Assembly: GCA_038135065.1 (NCBI GenBank)
Contig: JAYPWI010000004.1
Coordinates: forward strand, 94,512-158,511
Length of the DNA stretch: 64,000 bases
Reading direction: 5' to 3'
Source: JAYPWI01 sp038135065
GTDB lineage: Bacteria; Actinomycetota; Acidimicrobiia; Acidimicrobiales; Poriferisodalaceae
Shown: piece by piece, positions 35,608 through 43,469 of the stretch
Position numbering within the stretch: the first letter of the stretch is position 1
How the letters are laid out: each line of letters opens with the position of its first letter
The notes under the pieces: model-generated
What the model was told of the DNA's origin: nothing
The model's database searches: none
What the model saw: the letters and a program-made list of their open reading frames with translations, nothing else
Position numbers and translations under genes: made by a program

Positions 35608-36068
35608 GTGACCACGGTCTTGCCAAACTCCAGCGTCTCGTCGGCGCGGAGAACGGCTTGTGCACCCTTGCCTGTGTGGGATCAGACGGGGCGCCGCATA
35701 CATCGGTGGTCAATGCAGGCGTCATGGCCAACCCGGCCACGGGGGAGCTGAGCGTGGCGACCGTCGTCCGGTCGGGCGCTCGCAAAGTCCGACTGATGCG
35801 GGCCGATCCACGGGTGGTCGTCACCTTCCGCCACTCCTGGGATTGGATGGCCGTGCGAGGTTCGGCCGCCCTCCTCGGTCCGGACGATCCCGATTCCCGC
35901 TTCGACCCGGCCACCCTGCCCGACCTCCTGCGAGAGGTCTTCCGTGCTGCTGGGGGAACCCATGACGACTGGGACACCTTCGACCGGGTGATGGCGGAGG
36001 AGCGGCGGCTCGCCGTGTTCGTGTCCATGGAGCGCCTGACCGACAACGGAGGCTCGACGAAGCCCTGA
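35604..36068 (+). CDS. Split-barrel flavin-binding (PNPOx-like) protein
   Basis: The 154 residues have the split-barrel opening LCTLACVGSDGAPHTSVVNAGVM, followed by RKVRLMRADPRVVVTFRHSWDWMAVRGSAAL, typical of pyridoxamine oxidase-like and F420-dependent proteins that the family calls TIGR03618-like. FMN or F420 may be bound. GTG 35604 overlaps the RidA stop, so the two are coupled. The linked functions might be clearance of reactive amines, but that is inference. Confidence 0.75.
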   Translation: MSDHGLAKLQRLVGAENGLCTLACVGSDGAPHTSVVNAGVMANPATGELSVATVVRSGARKVRLMRADPRVVVTFRHSWDWMAVRGSAALLGPDDPDSRFDPATLPDLLREVFRAAGGTHDDWDTFDRVMAEERRLAVFVSMERLTDNGGSTKP

Positions 36069-36110
36069 CCTGGATCGTCGTAGCCGGCCTTCTCCGGCTA
36101 CCATCGAGCC

Positions 36111-36266
36111 ATGGTCGGAGGCATCCTCATCGCAGTCATCCTGCTGCTCGCACCATTCATGATCACCATCAGCCTCAGCGCAGTGGCTGCGCTGTTGGGT
36201 TCCTCCCTCGACGGCGATGCACGCCGCCGCCACGAAGGCAGCAGCCTCGTCGAGACGAACGTCTGA
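36111..36266 (+). CDS. Small single-helix membrane protein, 51 residues
   Basis: ATG 36111 opens a short frame: a hydrophobic helix (GGILIAVILLLAPFMITISL) of over 20 residues, then a small helix and a polar, Arg- and His-containing tail. Composition is clearly protein-like and the frame is closed by TGA at 36264. It lies between the flavin-fold gene and the convergent glnR-like gene. I recognise no family. A membrane anchor or regulator of a neighbour is possible. Confidence 0.5.
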   Translation: MVGGILIAVILLLAPFMITISLSAVAALLGSSLDGDARRRHEGSSLVETNV

Positions 36267-36293
36267 CGAACTCGTTGCGCCCCGCTGCTGCGG

Positions 36294-36971
36294 TCAGCGC
36301 CAGCGAGACTGCCCGAATCGGTACCCGACCGATCGCACGGTCTGAATGAGGCTGGCGTTCTCTTCGCCGAGCTTCGCTCTCAGGCGTCGGACATGCACGT
36401 CGACCGTTCTGGCCCCGCCGTAGTACTCGTAGCCCCAGACCCGGTTGAGGAGCACCTCGCGGGTGAAGACCTTGCCGGGGTTCGCTGCGAGGAACCGGAG
36501 CAGCTCGTACTCCATGTAGGTGAGGTCCAGTGGGTGGCCCCCGACCACTGCCTCGTAGGTCTCGAGATTGAGGATCAGGCCACCGTGCTCGATGATCTCG
36601 GCATCGCTACCCACCCCCGTGGCGACCAACAGGTGGCGCAGACGGGCCTCCACCTCACGGGGATGGAAGGGATCGAGACAGAAGTCGTCGAATAGGTCGT
36701 CTCGCATCTCGAGCTCGCCGAGATGGATGCCCCGGATGACCAGCAGCAGGGGTATCGCAGCGTCAGCTCTGCCTCGCAGGGCCCGAACTACCGACCATGC
36801 AGCTTCGGGGGCCTCGCCCATCTGCACGACGGCGCCCGCCCACCCCTCGTCCGGCTCATGGGCCTCGACGTCGAGGTCGGAGGCCACTGGTTTCCAGACA
36901 TAGCCGCCCAGGTCGAGGAGCTGGGCGAGCTCGGGACTCGGAGATGCGGGATAGACGGCGAGAACGGACAT
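36294..36971 (-). CDS. GlnR-like orphan response regulator (nitrogen control)
   Basis: The 225 residues end in an OmpR-type winged helix close to streptomycete GlnR: TYMEYELLRFLAANPGKVF, LLNRVWGYEYYGG and RTVDVHVRRLRAKLGEE. The N-terminal receiver-like half lacks the usual phosphoacceptor pocket, as GlnR does, so it probably works without a kinase. GlnR controls ammonium and nitrate uptake and glutamine synthetases. Its ATG overlaps the stop of the upstream glutamine synthetase (TGATG), which supports this identification. Calling it GlnR is still inference from sequence and context. Confidence 0.8.
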   Translation of the reverse strand: MSVLAVYPASPSPELAQLLDLGGYVWKPVASDLDVEAHEPDEGWAGAVVQMGEAPEAAWSVVRALRGRADAAIPLLLVIRGIHLGELEMRDDLFDDFCLDPFHPREVEARLRHLLVATGVGSDAEIIEHGGLILNLETYEAVVGGHPLDLTYMEYELLRFLAANPGKVFTREVLLNRVWGYEYYGGARTVDVHVRRLRAKLGEENASLIQTVRSVGYRFGQSRWR

Positions 36972-38305
36972 CAGATGCTCGAGAAGTAGCGGTCCAGCTC
37001 GAAGGCGGTGACCTGGCTCCGATAATCGGACCACTCCCGCCGCTTGTTGCGCAAGAACCAGTGGAAGAGGTGGTCGCCCAATGTTTCGCGGACCAGCTCG
37101 CTCTTCTCCATCTCGTCCAGTGCTTCGGCGAGCGAGGCAGGAAGTTGGTCTTGACGGAGCGGCCCGCCGTGCTCGGTGTAGCCCGTCATCGACGGAGGTG
37201 TCTCGAGTGGCAGCTCGTAGCCGCGCTCGATTCCCTTCATCCCAGCGGCCAGGATGACCGCGAAGGCCAGGTACGGATTGCACGCCGGATCCGGGGCCCG
37301 ATACTCGATCCTCGTTGCATCCGGCCCACCCGTTGCCCGGGTGGCGGGTACCCGGATGAGGGCCGCTCGGTTGCTCCGCGCCCACGAGACCGATACGGGG
37401 GCCTCGTAGCCGGTGATGAGTCGCTTGTAGCTGTTCACCAGCTGGTTCGTCACTGCCGTGATCTCGCGTGCGTGGTGCAGCAAGCCGGCGATGAACCCCC
37501 GGGCCACCTCACTCAATCCGTCCGGCGTGTCGGGATCGTAAAAGGCGTTCTCCCCGTCGCGGAACAGTGAAAGGTGGGTGTGCATCCCCGACCCCTGGAC
37601 ACCGGCCAGTGGCTTGGGCATGAAGGTGGCGTGGACACCATGCTCCACGGCGATCTCCCGCACGATCAGCCGGAAGGTCATGACGTTGTCGGCCATGGTC
37701 AGGGCGTCGGTGTAGCGGAGATCGATCTCGTGCTGTGAGGGGGCGTCCTCGTGGAAGGAGTACTCCACGGGGATCCCCATCGCTTCGAGGGTGGTCAGTG
37801 TCCGTCGTCGGATGTCGCTGGCCACGTCAGCGGTCGTCAGCTCGAAGTAGCTGCCGTTGTCGAGCGGTACGGGTTGTTCACGGGGCTTGGGTGACTCGAA
37901 CAGGAAGTACTCCATCTCCGGGGCCGTGAAGAAGGTGAATCCCGCCGCGCGAGCCTGGTCCATCGCCCGGCGTAGCACCTGTCGAGAGTCGCCTGGGTAT
38001 GGGCGTCCGTCTGCGCGTTCGATGTCGCAGAACATGCGGGCGGAGTTGTCGTCACTGCCCGACCACCGCATCAACTCGAACGTCGACGGGTCGGGCTTGG
38101 CAACAGTGTCCTCCTCGGCCACCCGTGAGAACCCATCGATCGACGACCCGTCGAACACCATCCCTTGCTCGAACGCAGTTTCGAGCTCGGCGGGGGAGAT
38201 GGCGAAGGATTTGAGTTGGCCTCCCACGTCGGTGAACCACAAACGGATGAGGCGGATGCCTCGCTCTTCGACTCTGCGGAGCACGTAATCCTGCTGTCGT
38301 TCCAT
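36971..38305 (-). CDS. Glutamine synthetase type I family protein, GlnA2-like
   Basis: The 444 residues cover a full GS-I fold: LIRLWFTDVGGQLKSFAISP, GMVFDGSSIDGFSR, APEMEYFLFE, SGMHTHLSLF and VTNQLVNSYKRL. The N-terminus MERQQDYVLRRVEERGIR and the C-terminus are closest to the streptomycete GlnA2 branch, which is a gamma-glutamylpolyamine synthetase, and not to canonical GlnA. The adenylylation Tyr motif NLYDLP is absent. ATG 38305 has GAGG eight bases upstream. The stop overlaps the glnR-like start. Function may be ammonia assimilation or polyamine use. Confidence 0.85.
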   Translation of the reverse strand: MERQQDYVLRRVEERGIRLIRLWFTDVGGQLKSFAISPAELETAFEQGMVFDGSSIDGFSRVAEEDTVAKPDPSTFELMRWSGSDDNSARMFCDIERADGRPYPGDSRQVLRRAMDQARAAGFTFFTAPEMEYFLFESPKPREQPVPLDNGSYFELTTADVASDIRRRTLTTLEAMGIPVEYSFHEDAPSQHEIDLRYTDALTMADNVMTFRLIVREIAVEHGVHATFMPKPLAGVQGSGMHTHLSLFRDGENAFYDPDTPDGLSEVARGFIAGLLHHAREITAVTNQLVNSYKRLITGYEAPVSVSWARSNRAALIRVPATRATGGPDATRIEYRAPDPACNPYLAFAVILAAGMKGIERGYELPLETPPSMTGYTEHGGPLRQDQLPASLAEALDEMEKSELVRETLGDHLFHWFLRNKRREWSDYRSQVTAFELDRYFSSI

Positions 38306-38417
38306 GATCGTTGCCTCGAAGTCACCGCCGTCGGCCGCCGGGCATCCGGTCGGCCGTTGGACCAATCAGTTCATTGTCGGACACACGACCGGGCTGCGAA
38401 AACCCGGCCGGTGGGTC

Positions 38418-38439
38418 GTTCACATGCTGTTCACATCGG
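38418..38439 (+). promoter_or_regulatory. Direct-repeat operator before glnII (OmpR-type)
   Basis: GTTCACATGCTGTTCACATCGG contains two GTTCACAT units exactly 11 bases apart. This spacing and the GTTCA core match PHO boxes of Streptomyces PhoP; GlnR boxes also have 11-base spacing. It lies 127 bases before the glnII start and also upstream of the divergent glnA2-like gene. Which regulator binds is not decided by sequence. Confidence 0.5.
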
Positions 38440-38565
38440 CGCAACAGGAGCGAAATCGCAGGTCAGCAGGTTATGGGGGCTGGTCTGGCCGTCACGGCGA
38501 GGTGTGACCAGCATCCTGCGATTGTTAGGGTCGCAGTGACATATCGCCAGTTACAGGAGCGAGCA

Positions 38566-39579
38566 GTGGCGTACAGGGCTGAGTACATCTGGATCGACGG
38601 CACCGAGCCGACCGCCGAGGTCCGGTCGAAGACCAAGATTCTCGACGACGGAGCAGAACCCGGCATCTGGGGGTTCGACGGGTCGAGCACCAACCAGGCA
38701 ACGGGCGACAACTCCGACGTCGTCCTGCAGCCGGCGTTCACCTGCCCCGACCCCATCCGTGGCGGAGACAACATTCTCGTGCTCTGCGAGACCCTGCTGA
38801 CCGCCGATCTCTCCCCTCACCCCACCAACACCCGCGCTGCCGCCCGTCAGGCCCTCGAGACCTACGGCGATCAGGAGCCCTGGTTCGGCTTGGAGCAGGA
38901 GTACACCCTGATCGACCCCAAGACGAGCTGGCCCGCCGGCTTCCCGCCGAATGGCTTCCCCGCCCCCCAGGGCCCGTACTACTGCGGTGTCGGCGCGCTG
39001 AAGATTCACGGCCGTGACCTCGTCGAGCTACACACCACCTGGTGCATCGAGGCCGGTCTGAAGATCTCGGGAACCAACGCAGAGGTGATGCCGGGACAGT
39101 GGGAGTTCCAGATCGGCCCGGCCGACACGGTCGAGGTCGGTGACCATCTCTGGATGGCCCGCTACCTGCTCTACCGGGCCGGTGAGCGGTTCGGCACCGA
39201 GGTCAGCATCGCCGCCAAGCCCATGAAGGGTGACTGGAACGGGGCTGGTATGCACACCAACTTCTCGACCAACGCCATGCGGGAGTCCTACGACGCTGTC
39301 GAGAAAGCAGCCCAGTCGCTGGGCGCGCCGGGCAAGCCGGCAGAGCACCTGGCTGGCTACGGCGTCGGTATCGAGGACCGCCTGACCGGTGAGCACGAGA
39401 CCCAGCGCTATGACCAGTTCAGCTACGGGGTGTCGGACCGCGGTGCCTCGATCCGGATCCCATGGCAGGTCGCCCGTGACGGCATGGGTTACATCGAGGA
39501 TCGGCGCCCCAACGCCAACGCCGACCCCTACGTGGTCGCGACCCTCATGACCAACACGGTCTGCGGCGCCCTGGCCTGA
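38566..39579 (+). CDS. glnII: Glutamine synthetase type II (eukaryote-type)
   Basis: The 337 residues match streptomycete GlnII closely: YRAEYIWIDGTEPTAEVRSK, IWGFDGSSTNQA, DPIRGGDNILVLCE, AEVMPGQWEFQIGP and KGDWNGAGMHTNFST. It makes glutamine from glutamate, ammonia and ATP, and type II enzymes are not adenylylated. GTG 38566 has GGAG seven bases upstream; an upstream ATG frame would include non-coding promoter DNA. It diverges from the glnA2-like gene over about 260 bases, where the repeats at 38418 lie. A strong hairpin follows the stop. Confidence 0.93.
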   Translation: MAYRAEYIWIDGTEPTAEVRSKTKILDDGAEPGIWGFDGSSTNQATGDNSDVVLQPAFTCPDPIRGGDNILVLCETLLTADLSPHPTNTRAAARQALETYGDQEPWFGLEQEYTLIDPKTSWPAGFPPNGFPAPQGPYYCGVGALKIHGRDLVELHTTWCIEAGLKISGTNAEVMPGQWEFQIGPADTVEVGDHLWMARYLLYRAGERFGTEVSIAAKPMKGDWNGAGMHTNFSTNAMRESYDAVEKAAQSLGAPGKPAEHLAGYGVGIEDRLTGEHETQRYDQFSYGVSDRGASIRIPWQVARDGMGYIEDRRPNANADPYVVATLMTNTVCGALA

Positions 39580-39615
39580 TCCGAGCGGTCCGTCCACGGG
39601 ACCGGGCATTCGATG

Positions 39616-39660
39616 CAGCACGTCCGACGGGCGGAGGACCATCCTCCGCCCGTCGTGCTG
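39616..39660 (+). terminator. Strong hairpin after glnII
   Basis: An inner perfect 12-bp stem (GACGGGCGGAGG with CCTCCGCCCGTC) around ACCAT is extended by CAGCAC/GTGCTG, with a four-base bulge on one side. No T tract follows, as often in actinobacteria. It separates glnII from nadE. Confidence 0.65.
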
Positions 39661-39703
39661 TCCGGGTCGTTACCGAGCGGGCCCTGGCCCTAGCCTCGCG
39701 GCA

Positions 39704-41398
39704 ATGGCTTCGATTCGTGTCGCGCTCGCCCAGCTCAACATGTGCGTGGGTGACCTGAAGGGCAACGTCGACATCCTCTTGGCTGCCTACGACGAGGCGG
39801 CAGCAGCAGGCGCCGATGTCGTCGTGTTCGGCGAGCTGTCCGTCACGGGGTATCCGCCCGAAGACCTGCTGCACAAGCCTGCATTCGTCTCGGGGAGTCG
39901 AGCAGCCTTGGAGCAGGTTGCTGCCCACTGCAGTGAGACGATCGCCGTGGTGGGGTTCCCCGAGGCGCACGAGGGACAGCTCTACAACTCGGCAGCGGTA
40001 TGTGCAGGCGGCAGGGTGATGGGGGTCTACCGCAAGGGTGTGTTGCCCAATTACGCCGTCTTCGACGAGGAGCGGTACTTCCAGCCCGGCCACGATCCAG
40101 GACCGCTCTTCGAGATCGCCGGAATTCCGGTCGGGGTGTCGATCTGTGAGGACATCTGGGTCCCAGGTGGGCCTGTACCAGCGCAGGCTCAGGGGGGCGC
40201 GTGGCTTGCGCTGAACCTCAACGGGTCCCCCTACCGCCGGGCCAAGCAGTCGATCAGAGAGGGCGTGGTGGCCGAACGTGTCGAGGAGGCAGGCATCCCC
40301 CTCGTCTATGTGAACCAGGTCGGGGGACAGGACGAGTTGGTGTTCGACGGAGGCTCGGTGGTCGTGTACCCGGGGGGCACCGTGGCGGCCCGTGCCCCAC
40401 AGTTCGAGGAGGCGTTGGTCGTCGTGGACCTCGACGTCCAGCCCGGTCCGGCGCCCGTGTCCCTTCCCTTGGTGGCCATCACCGATTCGTCCCGCGCGGG
40501 GGTTGGTGCGGCCGATCAACCTGCGGCCGGCCCGACCCTTGCTCCTCCTCTCGATCCGGTCGAGGAGGTGTGGGCGGCCTTGGTACTGGCCACCCGCGAC
40601 TATGTGGGCAAGAACGGATTCTCGGACGTGCTGATCGGCCTCTCGGGTGGTGTCGACTCGAGTCTTGTTGCCGCCGTGGCCGTGGACGCGCTGGGAGCGG
40701 ACCGGGTCCACGGTGTCTCGATGCCGTCCCGATTCTCCAGTTCCGGCTCGCGTGACGACGCGGCTGCCCTGGCCCGCAATATGGGCATCGATTACCGGGA
40801 GATCGCCATCGAACCTGCCCACGGCTCGTTGCTCGAGATGCTGGCCCCGTCATTCGGTGATCGCGCAGCCGACACAACCGAGGAGAATCTCCAGAGCCGT
40901 ATCCGCGGCGTGGTGTTGATGGCCCTCTCCAACAAGTTCGGTTGGCTGGTGCTGACCACGGGCAACAAGTCCGAATCGGCGGTCGGATACTCGACGCTGT
41001 ACGGCGACACGGCCGGTGGCTATGCCGTCATCAAGGATTGCCCGAAGCTGTTGGTCTACCAACTCTGTCGCTGGCGGAACCACCAAGCGGGTGGTCCTTG
41101 GATTCCCGAGGCGTCCATCACCAAACCACCATCGGCCGAGTTGCGCCCCGACCAGCGCGACGACCAGTCCCTTCCACCGTACGAGGTGCTGGATCCGCTG
41201 CTCGAGGCCTATGTCGAGGGAGACCGGACAGCTGACGAACTCATTGCCGACGGCCACGACGAGGCCCTGGTCCGGCGGGTGACGAGGCTGGTCGACCTGG
41301 CTGAATACAAGCGGCGGCAGAGCCCGCCGGGTCCTCGGATCAGCTCGAAGGCGTTCGGCAAGGATCGCCGCCTTCCCATCACGAACGGCTACCGGTGA
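39704..41398 (+). CDS. nadE: Glutamine-dependent NAD+ synthetase
   Basis: The 564 residues have an N-terminal nitrilase-type glutaminase with Glu44, Lys111 and Cys148 (VGVSICEDIWV) as its triad, then a synthetase domain with the ATP pyrophosphatase loop LSGGVDSSLVAAVA near residue 325. It amidates nicotinate adenine dinucleotide using glutamine nitrogen, so its place beside glutamine synthetases is logical. The ATG start and length are typical of the two-domain form. No promoter is obvious apart from the hairpin-separated spacer upstream. Confidence 0.94.
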   Translation: MASIRVALAQLNMCVGDLKGNVDILLAAYDEAAAAGADVVVFGELSVTGYPPEDLLHKPAFVSGSRAALEQVAAHCSETIAVVGFPEAHEGQLYNSAAVCAGGRVMGVYRKGVLPNYAVFDEERYFQPGHDPGPLFEIAGIPVGVSICEDIWVPGGPVPAQAQGGAWLALNLNGSPYRRAKQSIREGVVAERVEEAGIPLVYVNQVGGQDELVFDGGSVVVYPGGTVAARAPQFEEALVVVDLDVQPGPAPVSLPLVAITDSSRAGVGAADQPAAGPTLAPPLDPVEEVWAALVLATRDYVGKNGFSDVLIGLSGGVDSSLVAAVAVDALGADRVHGVSMPSRFSSSGSRDDAAALARNMGIDYREIAIEPAHGSLLEMLAPSFGDRAADTTEENLQSRIRGVVLMALSNKFGWLVLTTGNKSESAVGYSTLYGDTAGGYAVIKDCPKLLVYQLCRWRNHQAGGPWIPEASITKPPSAELRPDQRDDQSLPPYEVLDPLLEAYVEGDRTADELIADGHDEALVRRVTRLVDLAEYKRRQSPPGPRISSKAFGKDRRLPITNGYR

Positions 41399-41456
41399 GG
41401 GACGCCGTGTTCGATGCTTCTAGGCTGAGAGCCTGCGCTGATCGAGAGGGGCATCG

Positions 41457-42113
41457 ATGACTGACGCCAGGCGACCGCGGGAACCCTTCGCCCCGTGGGA
41501 CCGTCGCACGCTGCCCGGTTTGTTCGACGTGGAGGAGACGGCTCGTCGGATCGGTCACTACAAGTGGATCGAGACGAAGTTGTTCGAGGCACTCGGCGGT
41601 TGGGTGGCCACGGTCCCCGAACTGGATGTGAAGCTCCGCCTCGGCACCCACTGCTACCACCACGCCTGGCATGCCGACCTGTTCAACAAACGGCTCCCAG
41701 AGCTCCGAGAGATGAAGCCCGAGCGTTTGACCGTGCCACCGAACGACGCGATGGTGGCCTTCGTCGAGGCTCTCACCGAGCCCGAGGCGCCGGAGCTGAC
41801 CATCGAGAAGTTGGTCGGGGTGTACCGGGTGCTGATCCCCCACAAGATCGCGGCGTACACCTACCACCGCAATGGAACCAGCGAGATCACCGACATGCCC
41901 ACGGTGCGCATGCTCGACATGGTGTTGCGGGACGAGTTCGACGACTGGCGCGAGGGAGAGATGCTCATCCAGTCATTGATCGAAAACGACACAGACGTCG
42001 AGCGAGCCACCGCCCACCAGGCTCGCCTCGAGAAGTTGATGGTGGCGGCCGGCGGCATCGCCGGACCCGGCTCCATTGGTGATCCGTGGGCCGAACTACC
42101 CGAGGAGGAATGA
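41457..42113 (+). CDS. Ferritin-like-fold protein of unknown function
   Basis: The 218 residues look all-helical with possible di-metal ligands: Glu in YKWIETKLFEALGG near 40, His residues in THCYHHAWHADLF near 63-72 and acids in LRDEFDDWREGEMLIQ near 165. This suggests a ferritin-like bundle, but I do not recognise the exact family. ATG 41457 lies 58 bases after nadE. The stop overlaps the next ATG (TGATG), and GAGGAGGA just before it serves that start, so the two proteins are made in step. Confidence 0.55.
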   Translation: MTDARRPREPFAPWDRRTLPGLFDVEETARRIGHYKWIETKLFEALGGWVATVPELDVKLRLGTHCYHHAWHADLFNKRLPELREMKPERLTVPPNDAMVAFVEALTEPEAPELTIEKLVGVYRVLIPHKIAAYTYHRNGTSEITDMPTVRMLDMVLRDEFDDWREGEMLIQSLIENDTDVERATAHQARLEKLMVAAGGIAGPGSIGDPWAELPEEE

Positions 42114-42907
42114 TGCGAAAGATTTTCCCGGCCGATGCTCTTGCTCGCGACGCCCGGTTCATCCGTCAGACCCAGGAGCAGCGGCTGAGTGATCGTCGCC
42201 AGACCTCGGCGTCGAACACGAATGCCACGACGAAACTGACCCCTGAACAGGCCAACGGTCCCGACCGGGCCCGAGCTCTGATGCACGGGATCTTCGTGGG
42301 TGAGATCCAAGCCCTCGAAGGAGCAGGGCGCACATGCTTCGACTTCGAAGCCGGCCAGGACGTGCCATTCGAGCTGAAGTTGGACATGGCCCGCCAGTGC
42401 TGGGACGAGGCTCGTCACTGTGAGATCTCGGTGTCCCTAGCCGACCACATGGGCACCGAGCTCGGTGAATTCGCTGAGAACACCACCCTGTACGAGGCGG
42501 CCTGCAACCCTGATCCCGTCCTGCGGTTGACCGGCGTGAATCGGGCACTCGAGGGCTTGGCCATCGACGTGTTCAACACCATGAAGGAATTTGGCAGCTT
42601 GGCCGGCGACCCGGTCCTGGAGTTCTGCGAGGACTGGATGCTGGCCGACGAGGTCACCCACGTGAAGATGGGGTCGGACTGGTTGCGCCGCCTCACCCAG
42701 GGTGACAAGGAGCGACTGGATCGAGCACTCGAGTTCCAGCGGGTGGTGGACAAGCTGTTCTCCTTCAACGGGTTCCGGGGCGAGGACGACGACAGTCCCA
42801 TCCAGCTCACCCGGCGCTTCCGCGAACTGGCTGGGTTCTCCACCGAGGAGATCGACGAGATCGCCGAGATGTCGCGGGATGCCAAGGCCGAAGTCAGGGT
42901 CGGGTGA
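42113..42907 (+). CDS. Ferritin-like (DUF455-like) protein
   Basis: The 264 residues carry a convincing ferritin-type di-iron pattern: VGEIQALEGAGRTCFDF, then the ARQCWDEARHCEISVSLA helix with its ExxH-like site and finally DWMLADEVTHVKMGSDWLRRL. These resemble DUF455/MiaE-type proteins. A metal-dependent oxidase or hydroxylase role is possible. ATG 42113 has a GAGGAGGA site and is coupled to the preceding gene by a TGATG overlap. A third gene starts 7 bases later. The pair may form a hetero-oligomer (inference). Confidence 0.7.
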   Translation: MRKIFPADALARDARFIRQTQEQRLSDRRQTSASNTNATTKLTPEQANGPDRARALMHGIFVGEIQALEGAGRTCFDFEAGQDVPFELKLDMARQCWDEARHCEISVSLADHMGTELGEFAENTTLYEAACNPDPVLRLTGVNRALEGLAIDVFNTMKEFGSLAGDPVLEFCEDWMLADEVTHVKMGSDWLRRLTQGDKERLDRALEFQRVVDKLFSFNGFRGEDDDSPIQLTRRFRELAGFSTEEIDEIAEMSRDAKAEVRVG

Positions 42908-42914
42908 CGAACCG

Positions 42915-43469
42915 GTGACTGGAGCTGTCACCGTCACCCCGGAGCGGTTCGAACTGGTCTTCTTCGAGGCCTCGGCCATCGCCGATGTGGTGACCGATGT
43001 GGCGGCACGTCTTGGGTTTGACGAGCCGATCGAACTCCACGTCGACGAGACATCGCCGCTCGGGCGGAGTCGTGTCGCCAGCTATGCCCCGGTGATCATC
43101 GAGGCTGATGGAGGGGCGCTGGAGGACACCCGTCGTCCGCGCCACTTCAGCTCCGCGCGAGCCGCCGATGTCGTAGGGCGTGCCCTGTTGCGGGTGGTGG
43201 ACCGCCGATCGGGGCGGTTCGATGGCTGTCCGGGCGATGATGAGTTGGACCTGGCCCTGCGGTCCGCGTGGGAGGTCCACAGTGTCGGTCGACTNNNNNN
43301 NNNNCGACTCGAACGACTCGGGTTCTCCCCTCACCGCAAGCGTCGGCTGTACCAGTTCCGGAACCGCCACGGCTTCACCGACGCGGCCGACGCAGCCTTC
43401 GAGCACCTGTGGGGAGCGAGTGATCTGAGCTGGTCCGACATCGTCGGTATCAGCGAGGGGTGTCGCTGA
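42915..43469 (+). CDS. Hypothetical protein, third gene of the ferritin-like cassette, crossing an assembly gap
   Basis: About 184 residues read from GTG 42915, 7 bases after the ferritin-like gene. No family is recognised. The N-terminal half has alternating beta strands with conserved-looking acidic turns (FFEASAIADVVTDVAARLGF), the second half is helical and basic. Ten Ns at 43295 lie in the middle and the frame continues on both sides. Its stop shares the palindrome TGATCA with the stop of the convergent epimerase gene. Position suggests a shared function with the two upstream genes. Confidence 0.5.
   Translation: MTGAVTVTPERFELVFFEASAIADVVTDVAARLGFDEPIELHVDETSPLGRSRVASYAPVIIEADGGALEDTRRPRHFSSARAADVVGRALLRVVDRRSGRFDGCPGDDELDLALRSAWEVHSVGRXXXXRLERLGFSPHRKRRLYQFRNRHGFTDAADAAFEHLWGASDLSWSDIVGISEGCR
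43295..43304. other. Assembly gap of ten N inside the hypothetical gene
   Basis: Ten Ns are flanked on both sides by CGACT, a hint that two contig ends with a short shared sequence were joined. The reading frame stays open across the gap. Confidence 0.95.
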
